Shown here in pieces: positions 22,522 to 33,049 of a DNA stretch of 64,000 nt. Below the pieces are notes generated by a model that was not told the DNA's origin, did no database searches, and worked only from the letters and a program-made list of their open reading frames with translations. How positions within the stretch are numbered: position 1 is the first letter of the stretch; every line of letters begins with the position of its first letter. The stretch is from Lactuca virosa (Eukaryota > Streptophyta > Magnoliopsida > Asterales > Asteraceae): contig CAKMRJ010005634.1 in assembly GCA_928212115.1 (NCBI GenBank), forward strand, positions 184,073,059 through 184,137,058, written 5' to 3'. Made by a program: the position numbers and the translations under genes.

Positions 22522-23660
22522 GACTCGGCGAGTTGGAGGCCCAACTCGTCGAGTAGACTCGACTTTTGATCGGCGGGTTAAGTGACCTAATCGACGAGTC
22601 GGGAGACCGACTCGGCGAGTAGGTTTGTCTGGATGAAACCCTAATATTTAGGTTTCCACCCTATTTAAACAACTTATAACGCCCCAACCTAGCCCTCATC
22701 GTTCCTCCCAACCCAGAGAAAACCCTAACTCGAACCCTAAGCCTCTATTGTGTGTTCTTGAGCTTGTTGGTACCTTTTTGTGTGTTTTTGAAGTTGGAAA
22801 GGAGGAAGGAAGCTTGGGAGTTCAAGTAGAAGCAAGAAGATCCAGAGGTTTTTCTCCATTCTCAGCCAATTCAAGGTAAAAAGCTGGAACCTTGACCATC
22901 TATCTCTTATATCTTGATTTGGGGCTATTTCCTACCCTTTTTATGAGCTTAGAGAAGCTATAATCGGATTTTGTGTGTGTTCTTGGAGTTGCACTTCAGA
23001 TCTGCAACTATTAGGGGTCCTTATGGCATAAAGGTGCCAACTTTGTTGCCACAAGCACCCCATGCATCTTATAGACTTCTTGTGATGGCCTTTCGAGTCA
23101 AAAATCACATGCATGGACATCAAGTTTGTAGCTTTACGTATAAAATGGACCCTAGGAGGCCAGACCTATGGTTTTGATGCGTTAAGACCCATTATAATCG
23201 ACTGAATAGTTTTGGACAAAGAGGGACTCGGCGAGTCACTTGGGTGACTCGGCGAGTCAGGTCGCATTTTCCCCCAACTGTCTTCTGGAAATGGTTTTTT
23301 TGGTTGAGTGGAAGGAACACTCAGCCTGTTAGGGGTTTGTTATGGACTTGAAGATCGAAGGACTCGACGAGTTTAAGGAGGAACTCGGCGAGTTCAAGGC
23401 AATGTCCCAACCACATGAAGACGGACTCGATGAGTTCAAGGATGAACTCGGCGAGTCATAGAGTGAACACCTTCATATGGATGAAGATAGACTCGACGAG
23501 TTCAAGAACGAACTCGGCGAGTTGGTTGAAGATAGTTCGATGTGTTGTTGAAGGCGAACTCGTCGAGCTCTTGCTAGACTCGACGAGTAGGGACGGGATT
23601 ATGGCATTTTTTGGACATGGGGACTCGGCGAGTTGGTAGACCAACTCAGCGAGTCGAGTC
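22522..23660. repeat. About 16 palindromes ACTCGNCGAGT in the gypsy LTR
   Basis: ACTCGGCGAGT, ACTCGACGAGT and ACTCGTCGAGT occur in groups at 22522-22622, 23224-23260 and 23352-23660, often in pairs about 25-40 bp apart. Decayed copies show C to T or G to A at the CpG (ACTCGATGAGT, ACTCAGCGAGT). Confidence 0.85.
22655..22690 (+). promoter_or_regulatory. Core promoter of the gypsy LTR
   Basis: CCCTATTTAAAC then CTTATA; same arrangement as in the LTR at 1-1901. TATA-like box; the transcription start would fall some 30 bp downstream. Confidence 0.5.
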
Positions 23661-24029
23661 AACCAGATGTTGACTTTGACCAAAGTTGACTTTGACCAAG
23701 GTGTTGACCTTGACTTTGTCTTGGACTGGAGTTGACCCTTGTAAGGGTTACAAGTATGGATTGATAAGTTAGAAAAGTTGTTGTGTAGGGATCGAGGATT
23801 CGATAAGAGTTGCTTGTCATACCGAGATCATAGCAGATACTACACGACTTTGAGGTGAGTTTCCTCCTAGTAGGAGTGGGTCTACGGCCACAATGTCGGC
23901 CCACAAGTAAGAGTGTTGGATAGATGATTGTCTTTGTGATAGTTATCTAGTGTTGATATGTGATATGATTATTGTGTCAGATATGATTATTGTGCTTGAT
24001 ATGTTACTGTGCTTGATATGTGCTAGCAG

Positions 24030-24215
24030 TAGTAGGGGTGAAATAGTCCCCGGTTACCAGTTGAAAGATACCGAAGGGGAGGGTAGCTCCCAGTTATCGG
24101 TTGCATGATACCGAAGGGTAGGTTAGTTCTCGATTACTGGTTGAGAGAAACCGAAGAGGAGTCCAGCTCCTGGCTATGCTCGGCAGTTAGCGGTTGAAAG
24201 ATACCGAGGATTATG
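24030..24215. repeat. Imperfect tandem repeat around GATACCGAAGG
   Basis: Four diverged units of roughly 45-60 bp, each with GGTTG..AGATACCGA(A)G and AG(C/T)TC text, in the distal part of the LTR. Confidence 0.6.
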
Positions 24216-24534
24216 CCTTATTTGGTATGGGTATGATGGGGGAACTCACTAAGCTTTGTGCTTACAGTTTTTAGTTTTGGTTTCAGGTACATCTTCATCT
24301 AAGGGGAAGGAGCCCGGCGGGGTAGCAGCGCATCACACATATAAATATGACTTTTCGCATTTGAGAAACATGGGATTGTACTCTGACATTTTACGATTTG
24401 AAGTCATGGTTTTCAAGACTTGTGTTTTTTACTTGATGTTTTGAAATGATAACAATTATGTTTTCTGTGAACTATTTTATTAAGTAATATGAAATATATA
24501 AAAAAATGGGTCTCGATTTTGGGATGTTACAAGT

Positions 24535-24546
24535 TGGTATCAGAGC
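24535..24546 (+). promoter_or_regulatory. Primer-binding site after the gypsy LTR
   Basis: TGGTATCAGAGC three bases after the LTR end, complementary to initiator Met tRNA. Its presence shows this LTR is also a 5' LTR. Confidence 0.9.
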
Positions 24547-24612
24547 CTTGGTTTGAGGGATTCAGACACACCTTCGGGGGTGTCTGGATTCAAATCGAGG
24601 GCTTTAAGGATT

Positions 24613-24956
24613 TTTACAAGAAAATGATTTTCCTAAACAGAGTGGTAGATGTCATATGGAAGATAGTTTCCTATAGCAGCATGGGCTCTAACATCAAGAG
24701 CATCAAGACGTTTCTCTACATCATCGAATTCATGAACAAGTTTTTCAACTATATCACCTTCTTTGACATTGTCCTTCATGGGTTGGTACATAGGAGCGTA
24801 AGGAACATTTATAAAGATATCAATCATTAAGTAGTCCATAGTTTCAAGAACCATCATTGCCTTTGATTTCCACAAGGTAAAGTTATTTTCATCGAACTAT
24901 GGAATTTTGTTACTGGAGGTGGTTTTAATTGGATTTGAAGAAAAAGTGGTAGCCAT
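24613..24956 (-). pseudogene. Old copia gag, N-terminal part
   Basis: From an ATG at 24956 the minus strand reads MATTFSSNPIKTTSSNKIP, a stop where related proteins have Trp, FDENNFTLWKSKAMM, then YLMIDIFINVPYAPMYQ and ANIGNYL-like text ending YDIYHSV. This is the start of a copia gag of the UBN2 type. It breaks off where the gypsy leader begins. The gag resumes at about 18250 near LRKEIMRDTHKDKS. In related proteins about a hundred residues lie between the two points, so some gag was lost at the junction. Confidence 0.65.
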
Positions 24957-24978
24957 AGTTAATTAATATAAGCAACCC

Positions 24979-24990
24979 GCTCTGATACTA
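24979..24990 (-). promoter_or_regulatory. Primer-binding site of the old copia element
   Basis: Minus strand TAGTATCAGAGC, one change from TGGTATCAGAGC, two bases after the LTR. Confidence 0.75.
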
Positions 24991-24992
24991 AT

Positions 24993-25414
24993 TGTAGGTT
25001 CCTTGATCGATATCAATTAACAATAAGTATATAAAAAACAACACAGAAGAATTAACACAAACGTTTTCACTAATAATATGTTCTCAACAAGAGAACAAGC
25101 ATAAAGCTCTAGGGTTCGCTAATCAACAAATGATCAGAACCCTAGTATATAAAGAAACTTTAATACGATTTGAATCCCTATTATCAAGGAATAACACCTA
25201 ATATATGAAATAATATAGTATATCTGATATCACTATGATATCGGATCTGCTAACTATCTATGTATTTTCTATAAATACAAGAGATTATATAAGATATGCA
25301 TATCACGCTGAAACGACTTTACTAACATAACTTCATGCGGGTGCTTGATACATTGGTGCTGATTAAGTCAGCATGACTGTTTTACATCATCAGAGACTAA
25401 GGCTTGACCTTACA
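24993..25414 (-). repeat. 5' LTR of the old copia element
   Basis: 422 bp, TGTAAGGTC to CCTACA on the minus strand. Partner of 3737-4164, with which it shares the whole length. Confidence 0.78.
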
Positions 25415-26334
25415 AGTAGAAAAGGAACACCTCTGGTGTTTGACTAGTTCGAAGAAGGAGGAGCACAAATGCAGCAAGGGATGTCGTCAGCTATTGTAGC
25501 TAGGGGCTGCTTCAGCGGCATCTTGTTGGTCCCTTTTCCAATCTGGCAGTAAAACACAATAAGAATAGGGGTGAATGAAATCAGCAGCATGTGAGGGGTT
25601 TTTGGCACTGGTTTCTCGACAAAAAGGATAGGGTGCGAGCAGACTTTTTCCCTCTTGACTCCCAGAAAACTCCACTTCTAAAGGAGGTTCTCTAAACCGA
25701 AATTGAAAAATAAATGGGGGAAAGAAGAACAAAAATCAGAACAATGATATCATAGGGTTTTTTGCTGCTTTCATCGACATGAAAGGAAGAAACGGGGTTG
25801 TTGCCCCTCTTGGTCTCGCCGACAACAGCTTCACCTGTGGTGGAGTTCTTTAGCAGAAATCGAAGAAGGAAGGAGGTAATTAACAATGATAATTCATAGG
25901 GTTCTTGGTTGCTTCGATTGACAAAAAGCAAGGAGCAAAACAAACGGGGTTGTTTCCCTCTTGGTCTTGCCAAAAACAGTCACCCACTACGGTTGTTTTT
26001 TTATAGTCCATCGAAGCGGAAAGGAGAGAAGGCATGAGTGATTTTATTTTGTTATCCAATGTTTTGAAAGCATTTTCCTAATTTTAATAGAAATATTACA
26101 TGGATGATTGGAGATGAATGATGATTGCTTGTAATACTTTCTTAAGATAGTTGTAGACACTTTGGAATTTATACAATAACTGATAGATAGTTATTAATAA
26201 AATGTGTGAAAAGAAGACATTGAATATATGGAGTCCTATTTGGATACTAGAGTAAAATATGTATGACGTATGGTACAAAATGGGTGATGTCTAAATATGT
26301 ATGACTCATGGTACAAAGTGGGTGATGTCTCTCC
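25415..26334. repeat. Noncoding with three diverged repeats of about 150 bp
   Basis: GGGTTTTT.G..GCTTTC.TCGACA....TTCCCTCTTG-like text occurs near 25590, 25755 and 25900, giving three decayed direct repeats. A further 38-bp direct repeat (AATATGTATGAC..GGTGATGTCT) lies at 26254-26330. No gene is supported. The region may be the 3' flank of the LTR at 26335. Confidence 0.45.
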
Positions 26335-27061
26335 TGTGACATCCAAAAGTATCTTAAAATGGATTTCTCGATTAGGGTGTCCAATTCCCGACCTCTAATA
26401 ATTTTTTTGAGGATGGCGAATGATATTCTCGATTTCAAAGATTCTAAAATCTCTGACCGATCGTAAATCTGATATGTAGAACTTCAGGAAAATTCATTTA
26501 AAGTTTCGCGATTAATTGGATCCGATTCGTTGGTTTTCACGACTTTGTTAAATTTACAAGTTAAAAATATTGTGATTATGAAATCACATAATAAAACTAT
26601 GTCTGAGTCCAAAATCGTTCTCGGAATTTCCATATGAGGTGTGCAAGTACCTCAACGGATCAATTCGGTTTCGGTTATTAAGAAAATCAGTATTATACTG
26701 ATTTGTTTTTTCTTAAAATGGACACAACTTCTGCATACGACACCTGTTTTTAACGTTATTTATATCCATGGGTCCTGAGAGTATAATCTATCCAATTTGA
26801 TCATAAATTAGTCCTATGTACACTCGATGCAAAAAAACTATTTTTAACGTCACAAATAGAATTAAGTTTTGGTGATTTTCAATTTGATTCTTAACGATAG
26901 ATGGTTTATTGAGCACTTTGAAATGTTCTGAAGTAATTATGAGTGTAATATATTTAACATACATTATAAACAAAAAATTACACACAAGCTTTCTATAATG
27001 CATAGAGGTTCACAGTTGTTTTACTGTCGAACACTGACCTATTTTTATCAATTGTTACATT
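26335..27061 (-). repeat. Gypsy LTR, minus strand (family shared with 57160-57743)
   Basis: Minus strand TGTAACAATTGA to GGATGTCACA. Directly above it the minus strand reads ATGAGGGGAGAA (27062-27073), a polypurine tract, so this is a 3' LTR. A diverged relative lies at about 57160-57743 with GTGATTTTC..TTGAT.CTTAACGATAGATG-like text. Confidence 0.65.
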
Positions 27062-27099
27062 CTCCCCTCATTAAAAGAATTTCATCACGAAATTTAACT

Positions 27100-27188
27100 T
27101 GTGGATCGGCTAACTTTAAACAATTGGGGATATTGTCGTTCGGATTGATCTCATACATGATCCTTTTGTAGTTTCTTATGTATGTAAG

Positions 27189-27252
<64 letters not shown>

Positions 27253-28010
27253 AGTTTGAATTGTCGACCAATGAGATGATTCTACCTAGTCCCACAACTA
27301 GACAAGGAACATGGAATAAGGCAAATTCAACATCCCAAGGTAATCCAATCTTATAAATATTTCTACCGTATTTATCTAACATGTAATACTAACAGGGTTT
27401 CTCAGTTCACTTCATTGAGAGATATAACAGGAGTGTCATCGGACGGACCCTTCTCGTGTTATGACACCCGACAGGTTTTATACATATCGTCTAGGTTTCA
27501 GGAATCAAAATCAATTCTTACTAGAATTTTCAAAGGTCCTTCGCGTTGTATATTTAAGTTACTTTGATCTCTTAACTGTGTTATTCCTCTAAAAGGAAGT
27601 GTTTATTGTCGATGTTCATGTTTAGGTCTAAATCATTCTTTGGTTCGTACAATTTTTTCTGTAATCTCATGACTGACTTCTGGATGAGTAGGCGGTGTGC
27701 TACTTACTCGTTCTTTGGTTAGTTGTGTATCTCTAACCATTATTAAACATTTTATGGATTGGAACTTGTATTCGTACAAAGCATCAGACAGTGTGGCTTT
27801 TATGTTGGCGTGATAATTGTTGTTGAAAGAATCAATCAACAGTAATTGGGTATTCAATGCACTTTCAAAGTCTATCGCTTAGGCATGGAGCCTATTGTTC
27901 AAAGTTTGGATAGTTTTTCCCGTTAGGAACGGAAAACCATGTTCATGCCGAGGTGTATCCCTAAGAATTTACATAGTGATGGACAACATCGTGAGTTGAA
28001 TCTACTATCT
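27100..28010 (-). pseudogene. Gypsy integrase remnant, minus strand
   Basis: Decayed frames contain KTIQTLNNRL (about 27920-27890; family QRTIQTLEDML), LLIDSFNNNYHANIKATL (family EFSYNNSYHASI), VRDTQLTKERVSS, HEITEKIVRTKE (27850-27640), and further on IYKIGLPWDVEFALFHV, the degraded YRLELP..S.IH.TFHV part. Many frameshifts. It belongs with the LTR at 26335-27061. RT and upstream parts are not recognisable. Confidence 0.6.
27194..27250. repeat. (TA)n microsatellite
   Basis: 57 bases of TA dinucleotides inserted in the gypsy integrase remnant. Confidence 0.95.
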
Positions 28011-28111
28011 CCATTCGATACAATAGAAATCGACACTTCGTGCCGTTTTGATGGTTTCCTTGAGATAAGTCTTGGTAAGTTTTTCTATCTTACTGGTTTT
28101 CTTTATTCTAC

Positions 28112-28377
28112 AGGAAGTGTGAGTACTTAATCACTACTCAAAAAGTATTAAAAACATTATGCATTTTGGGTAGTTTTGTTACAAAGTCCATTAAAATTTA
28201 CTCCCACGTCCATTCAGGCACCAACGATCGTTGGAGTGAACCCGAGGAAGTGTGAGTACTTAATCACTACTCAAAAAGTATTAAAAACATTATGCATTTT
28301 GGGTAGTTTTGTTACAAAGTCCATTAAAATTTACTCCCACGTCCATTCAGGCACCAACGATCGTTGGAGTGAACCTG
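28112..28377. repeat. Almost perfect tandem duplication, 133 bp x 2
   Basis: 28112-28244 and 28245-28377 differ by one base only (ACCCG against ACCTG). The flanking transposon remnant is heavily decayed, so the duplication is young. Confidence 0.92.
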
Positions 28378-29454
28378 AGGATTTCTGATGTCGTTGAACT
28401 AGGGCGTCCAGATTTGGTTTGGAACACATTGTGTTCTATTGTCCATGATCATGATTTGCTTATCCATTCTCCAGCAAAGCTTCACCTGTGATGTATTTCT
28501 CCTTTAGGGATTTGATTTTAGCTTCTTATACATGTGCGGTAACATTGGAAAGGATACTCTTTGTTCAATGATCGCACCCAACATGGTTTGGCTCGTTCTT
28601 TTTGAATCAAGGCATTTGTTGCCTCGTCAGCCTTGTCTTTTTGTGTTAACACACCTCTTAATCCTTAATGAGACACATCGTGGTATACGACAAGGTCTCC
28701 AGTTCCTTCAGGAAATGATAGGATTTGTGCATTACACAACATAAGTTTCTTCTTTTTAGAATGTTACTTCTTTCTTGAGTTCCTAGTTATACTTTGTTCC
28801 CTTTGGTGTCCATGCGGGTAGTCATATGGCTATCTTTGAGAGGTTCTTGGGGAATCTCTGGTGGTAGCTAGCAATATCTAGGAAATGGTGCACTTACGTT
28901 GGCGTCCATAATGCTTCTTAATCCTTGATTTCTTTGATTTTTGTGGAATTCTCATGTGTTCTTTTGATGTTAAAATTCCAGCGTCCATTTCTTAGGAAGG
29001 AGCCTTTGCCTAATCCTCCACATTTGATAAAATCCTTCATTTCTTGGGAAGAAGTTTTCATTTAATCCTCCAAATTTTATCAAATCCATCATTTCTTGGG
29101 AAGAAATGTCCACTTACTCTTCCACATTTGATCAAATCCTTCATATGATTTCTTGTAGTTTCCTTAATAGTTCTTGCATCTCTGATGGAGTTCACTGATG
29201 AGGAGGCTTTACTATTGGTGTTGCACTCGAGACCAATTCGTTTCAAAACTAGATATGCTATGTCGGGGTATAATAGGTAGACCTTCAGGGAGTACATCAT
29301 GATAGGTTGCACCCTCAAGGTATGTCTTTGTTATCCCTATTCTTCTATCTACTATAAGTCTCAAACAAGTGTATTTCTTCATGTGTAATCACTTCTAAGT
29401 CTTTTTGTAAGATATGAGTTTAGGGTTTCATTATTTCCCGACATCATAGGAGAC
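28378..29454. other. Noncoding remnant between gypsy and copia pieces
   Basis: No protein recognised. Codon-like text suggests more decayed gypsy sequence, but I cannot support any domain. Confidence 0.4.
28986..29141. repeat. 52-bp tandem repeat, three copies
   Basis: Units start CATTTCTT(A/G)GGAAG at 28986, 29038 and 29090 and end TC(C)AAATCC-like text; diverged copies. Confidence 0.85.
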
Positions 29455-29915
29455 CAGGGTTACTTTATCAGTTACGGGGGCTGATGTATATACACAGCTT
29501 CCTAAAGGTGGCTATAAAGAAATCCATTCTTCACATCATGTTGATGGATGAGCCACTAATGAGAAATCCCAATACAAAGAACTATGTGTTTGGTGACCAA
29601 TTTTACAAGTGGGCTAAACTTCTCGTCACAATCAAAGTCATTCTGATGTATACGACAATTTGCTACAAAACTAGCCTTGTAATGAGAGAGAGAGAGAGAG
29701 TGTGTGTGTGTGTGTATGTGTGTGTATGCGTGTGTAATTTGCATTAAAATTATGATGAAACAACCACATGGAGTGTAGAATATTGAGCCCCAGGGGTCGT
29801 GGTACAATTATCCAAGTCTCATTCGAGTTAAGTGTATTGTACTCCTCGTGTATGGCCTGGCGCCAGTTGGGATCTTCAATAGCCTAAGTGTGCGACCAGG
29901 GAAGACGGGAAAGAG
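29455..29915 (-). pseudogene. Copia reverse transcriptase N-terminal fragment
   Basis: Minus-strand text NETW-like lead-in near 29830, then ASFVANCRIHQNDFDCDEKFSPLV (family LVA.G..Q..G.DY.ETFSPV) and LIHQHDVKNGFLYSHL (about 29520-29475). It stops before the YVDD region. Part of the degenerate element that continues up to 32890. Confidence 0.6.
29684..29735. repeat. (GA)n(TG)n compound microsatellite
   Basis: GA dinucleotides to 29700 followed by TG dinucleotides with two A interruptions, inside the copia RT remnant. Confidence 0.92.
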
Positions 29916-30122
29916 ATAAGATACGTAAATTAATTTTAAAAATGGGTTTTGCAATTCTACTCATGGATCGGGTGTTCATGTAGTGAGTGGGAGGAGGAGA
30001 AGGGAGTCATCGCTTGACATGGAGGACGAGGAGGGAGATATGTCTTCGGTAGTAGGGAAAGGAGGGCGAGGATGGAGAAGAGGGTGGATTGGTTGTATGT
30101 GTGTTGCTGGAGGGTGGAGGTT

Positions 30123-31173
30123 TCAATTGTGATGGTGATGTGGGTGAGATTGGTTGACATGAAAAAGACAGACATGAGTCGGTGTCATCATCGAGAAATG
30201 TGTAATAGGGAGGATCATTAGGAGTGACAACTTGAAAAGGAAAAATATTTTCATTAAAGATGACATGGCAAGAAAATATAATCTTGCAGAATGAAAGTTC
30301 AAGACATCTATACTCACGATGGTGAGTGGGTATCCTAGGAAGACACATGTTGTTGATCTAGGTTTGATTTTATGAAAGGTGGTGAGATGGGGGAAGCAAA
30401 GGAAACTAAATGTATGAAGATGATTATGTGTAGGATGGGTTTGGAAATCCCAAAAAGTAGGTGTGTTGTTTTTTATGGATGTGGAAGGTAAGATGTTGAG
30501 TAAGTTTATAGCCATGTTGAGCACTTAGATCCAATAGGTGGTGGGAACGTGGGCATGAAAAAGGAGGGCGCAAATGATAGTCTTAATGGTGTGAATCATA
30601 CGTTCTTATTTGCCATTTTGTTGGGACATATGTAGATATAAAAACCAAAATTGGATGCAATTTTGAGCAAAGTACTCTTGAAATTGTTTATTATTATACT
30701 CACCACCATTGTCACATTGGAAGGATTTGATGCTTTGATTAAATTGGGTTTTGATGTATTTGGAAAATTCGCAAAATTTAGCAAAAACATCATATTTGTG
30801 TATTAAGGGGTAGACCCAAAGGTAATGTGTATAATCATCAAGAAAAATTAACATAATATTTTAAAACACTAAAACTTAATATATGAGATGTCTAAATGTC
30901 TGAGTGAACGATATCAAAAGCATAAGAAACAATAGAGCGTGAAGTAATAAAAGGTAGTTTAATATGTTTGCCAAGTTGACAAGCTTGACACAAAACATCA
31001 GATATAGGTTTATTACCTGGAAGAAAATTATTGGAAATTCAAAATTTAAAAACATTTTTCCCAGGATGCCCGAGATATTGGTGCCAAACAGCGGACGATG
31101 TGGAGAGGAAGACTTGAGGAGATTGAGGTAGAACCGGGTAGAATAGTTCGTCACTGTCACATTGGATTAGGGA
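30123..31173 (-). pseudogene. Copia pre-integrase and integrase, broken
   Basis: Frames 31160-30876, 30854-30606 and 30524-30123 give the order pre-integrase, integrase core, integrase tail. Recognisable are LDDYTHYLWVYPL, SFQCDNGGEYNNKQFQEYF (second Asp and following), HLTTFHKIKPRSTTCVFLGY and the YRCL-like end. Several frameshifts separate them. 29916-30122, between tail and RT, is the variable linker with Ser/Pro-rich text. Confidence 0.7.
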
Positions 31174-31611
31174 TTAGAGGTTTCTGTAATCCTTGACAGT
31201 AAAACCAAATTCGTCAAATTCTTTGGAACATTTGTTATGACGAGTAAATACTCGTACAGAAATGAGATTTTGAATAAGAGAGGGAGTAATAAGAACATTA
31301 TTTAGATAAAAAGAACGGTGAGTATTTGGTAGTGGAAAAAGAGTGCTCCCATTCGCAACAACAGGTATTTTAGATTCGCCCCCAACTAATACATGAGGAG
31401 AGATAATATTATTATGATAGGATTTTAGTATACCTTGGTTGTTGTGAACGTGATCAGTGGCTCCCGTGTCCATCACCCAAGGATTCGGGTCTTGAAGACT
31501 CATAGAGATAGATATCTGTGGAAGATATGTGGGATGTTGTTCGGGTCCAAACCATGTCCAAGATGGAAGGATAGTTGCTGAAATAGGTTTCCACGGTGTT
31601 GTTGTTACCAA
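31174..31611 (-). pseudogene. Copia protease and GAG-pre-integrase start
   Basis: WVMDTGATDHVHNNQG holds the DTGA active site. NVLITPSLIQNLISVRVFTRHNKCSKEFDEFGFTVKD is the conserved text that follows. 145 codons open. It overlaps gag by seven bases in another phase. Confidence 0.8.
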
Positions 31612-32609
31612 GTAGGCCTATACTGGTGGGCGAGAAGGAGGTGGGCTGAGAAGGACACTTGTGGACTGACGTGGAAAAGGACCAGGACAATAGTAGGCAT
31701 TGAGGTTAGATTGCTACTTAGTATCGGCGCATTGAGGTTATGATTGGGGTGGTAGTGGGTTGGATATCCACCTGTATTGAGTTGGGCTTTGCTGTGAATA
31801 GTTCCAGTTGTTTCCCTGTTGTGACTACTGAGGTCGTCAGTCATTCGAAGATTGTTGGAGGACCTTCGATCTTGGTTATTTCGGTGGTATGAGGGCTGGA
31901 AGTTGACATTGGTGGCAGTATGGAGAAGAGTTAGTGAGGAAGGATAGGCACTATGAGCCAAAGAGGAAGAATTGTGTGACATATGGAAGCGTTGTTCTTC
32001 ATCAGCAAGAATGAAATGCGTTTCAGCAAAGGTAGGGAATGGGGAGCGGTGTCGATCCATGATTGCAACATTTTCAAAGCGAGAAGCCAGCACATTTAAT
32101 GTGTAAATAACGATATTTGTATATGGGATCTTACTTTCCGGGATGAGATTTTCGAGTTGATAAGCAATAGATTGCACTCTAGAGAAGTATGTTGCCACTA
32201 TTAGGTCACTCATGGTGATGCTCCATATTTTAGTATCCAATTGGATGGCACGTGAAACTCTATTTTCTATAAACATCCTTTCAAGAGTGAGCCAGAGTTC
32301 TCGAGCATTGGTTTGCTATTTTAAGATAGTGTTGAGAAGATTCTGTGAAAGAGTAGAATATATGAAACCTTTAACAACAGCGTCAACTTTCTTCCATAAT
32401 GGATCTGTAGGAGGCTTGTTTTGTGTGACATAGGTTTTATCAACATGCTCAATAGCATCATACGCCTCACATTAATTCAGGAATAGATTTCTTCAAGTAT
32501 CATAGTTTCCTCTCTCAAGATCAAGAATGAGAGGCACCTGGGATTTAATATTCGATATGCAAAAGACTTTGTGCGGGGGAGCGACATCAGAATTTCCTTT
32601 GCTTGGCAT
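31605..32609 (-). pseudogene. Copia gag (UBN2 type)
   Basis: An ATG at 32609 starts MPSKGNSDVAPPHKVFCI, and after two or three stops the same phase continues as a 223-codon open frame from 32276: ENRVSRAIQLDTKIWSIT, YFSRVQSIAYQLENL, ERFHMSHNSS. The C-terminal part is Ser/His/Asn-rich and I see no zinc knuckle. Start choice rests on phase, on the PBS upstream and on the gag-like N-terminus. Confidence 0.7.
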
Positions 32610-32724
32610 GTTGATTAATAAAAGGAGATGGAGTTTTTAGTGTTAACGGCATCGGTGATAGGTATGCACCTTCGGTAACAGTAAGGAAAGAAGGGGAAAG
32701 GAGGAAAGGAATGAGCTAAGTTAG

Positions 32725-32890
32725 GAAATTAGCTTTGATACCAAAATATTTAACAGAAATCAGAATGATTCTCATTGACCCGCAAATGTACAGTACAAGC
32801 GTATATAATACAATCAGAATACACAATGGGCCTTATGGGCCAACGCCGAACAAGCTATACAGAAAAGGGTTATACATAACATGTTATACA
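32725..32890 (-). repeat. PBS and probable short LTR of the degenerate copia
   Basis: Minus strand TTGGTATCAAAGC (about 32744-32732) is one base off the usual PBS. Above it lies about 140 bp with a TATATAC box and GGCCCATAAGGCCCA, which would be a short LTR. Its exact ends are decayed and no second copy is present. Confidence 0.45.
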
Positions 32891-33049
32891 TAGCAAATAA
32901 GACCTAAGTGGTATTCACATAAACCATTCATATGATTTATAATTAGTAAAAATGACGAGTTCTATAAATGCGTATCGTTTGTGATATTGAATATGTGTGC
33001 AAGGAATATATATGAAGAAAAAAAACTAGAAAGAATATTTTTTAAAGTA

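Larger units (their letters stand above)
22465..24531 (+). repeat. Full gypsy LTR, 2067 bp
   Basis: Starts TGTAACACCCGG and ends GGGATGTTACA, so it has TGTAACA/TGTTACA ends. Inside lie the ACTCG palindromes, a core promoter near 22660, an A+C-rich downstream part with AACCCTAA, and a tandem repeat at 24030-24215. It has a polypurine tract on the left and a PBS on the right. No second copy of this LTR is in the window. Confidence 0.88.
18262..24612 (+). mobile_element. Gypsy fragment: gag end-pol-LTR-PBS-leader (permuted)
   Basis: Plus strand. It opens inside gag just before the zinc knuckles, runs through protease, RT, RNase H and integrase, a polypurine tract, a full LTR (22465-24531), and then a PBS and about 80 bp of leader before stopping inside the old copia gag. 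There is no 5' LTR on the left. The order internal-LTR-internal is not that of a normal insertion. A chromodomain-like tail (22208-22430) places it with chromoviruses, probably the Tekay/Del group. Confidence 0.8.
3737..25414 (-). mobile_element. Old copia element (minus strand) split by two later insertions
   Basis: Two related LTRs of about 425 bp lie at 3737-4164 and 24993-25414. Inside the right one sit a PBS (24979-24990) and a gag start (24956 downward). More gag with CCHC knuckles lies at 16601-18250, protease and pre-integrase text at 8290-8660, an extra downstream ORF region at 4137-6318, and a polypurine tract (4165-4178) against the left LTR. All are on the minus strand and in the order expected of one element. 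A younger copia (8665-16595) and a gypsy fragment (18262-24612) interrupt it. Integrase, reverse transcriptase and RNase H of the old element are not found and seem deleted between about 6320 and 8290. No clear target duplication flanks it. Confidence 0.6.

Noticed and set aside
30007..30348. 113-codon ORF as a separate gene
   Set aside because: It overlaps, in another frame, the copia integrase tail and linker; partial copia text appears in both frames because of a frameshift.
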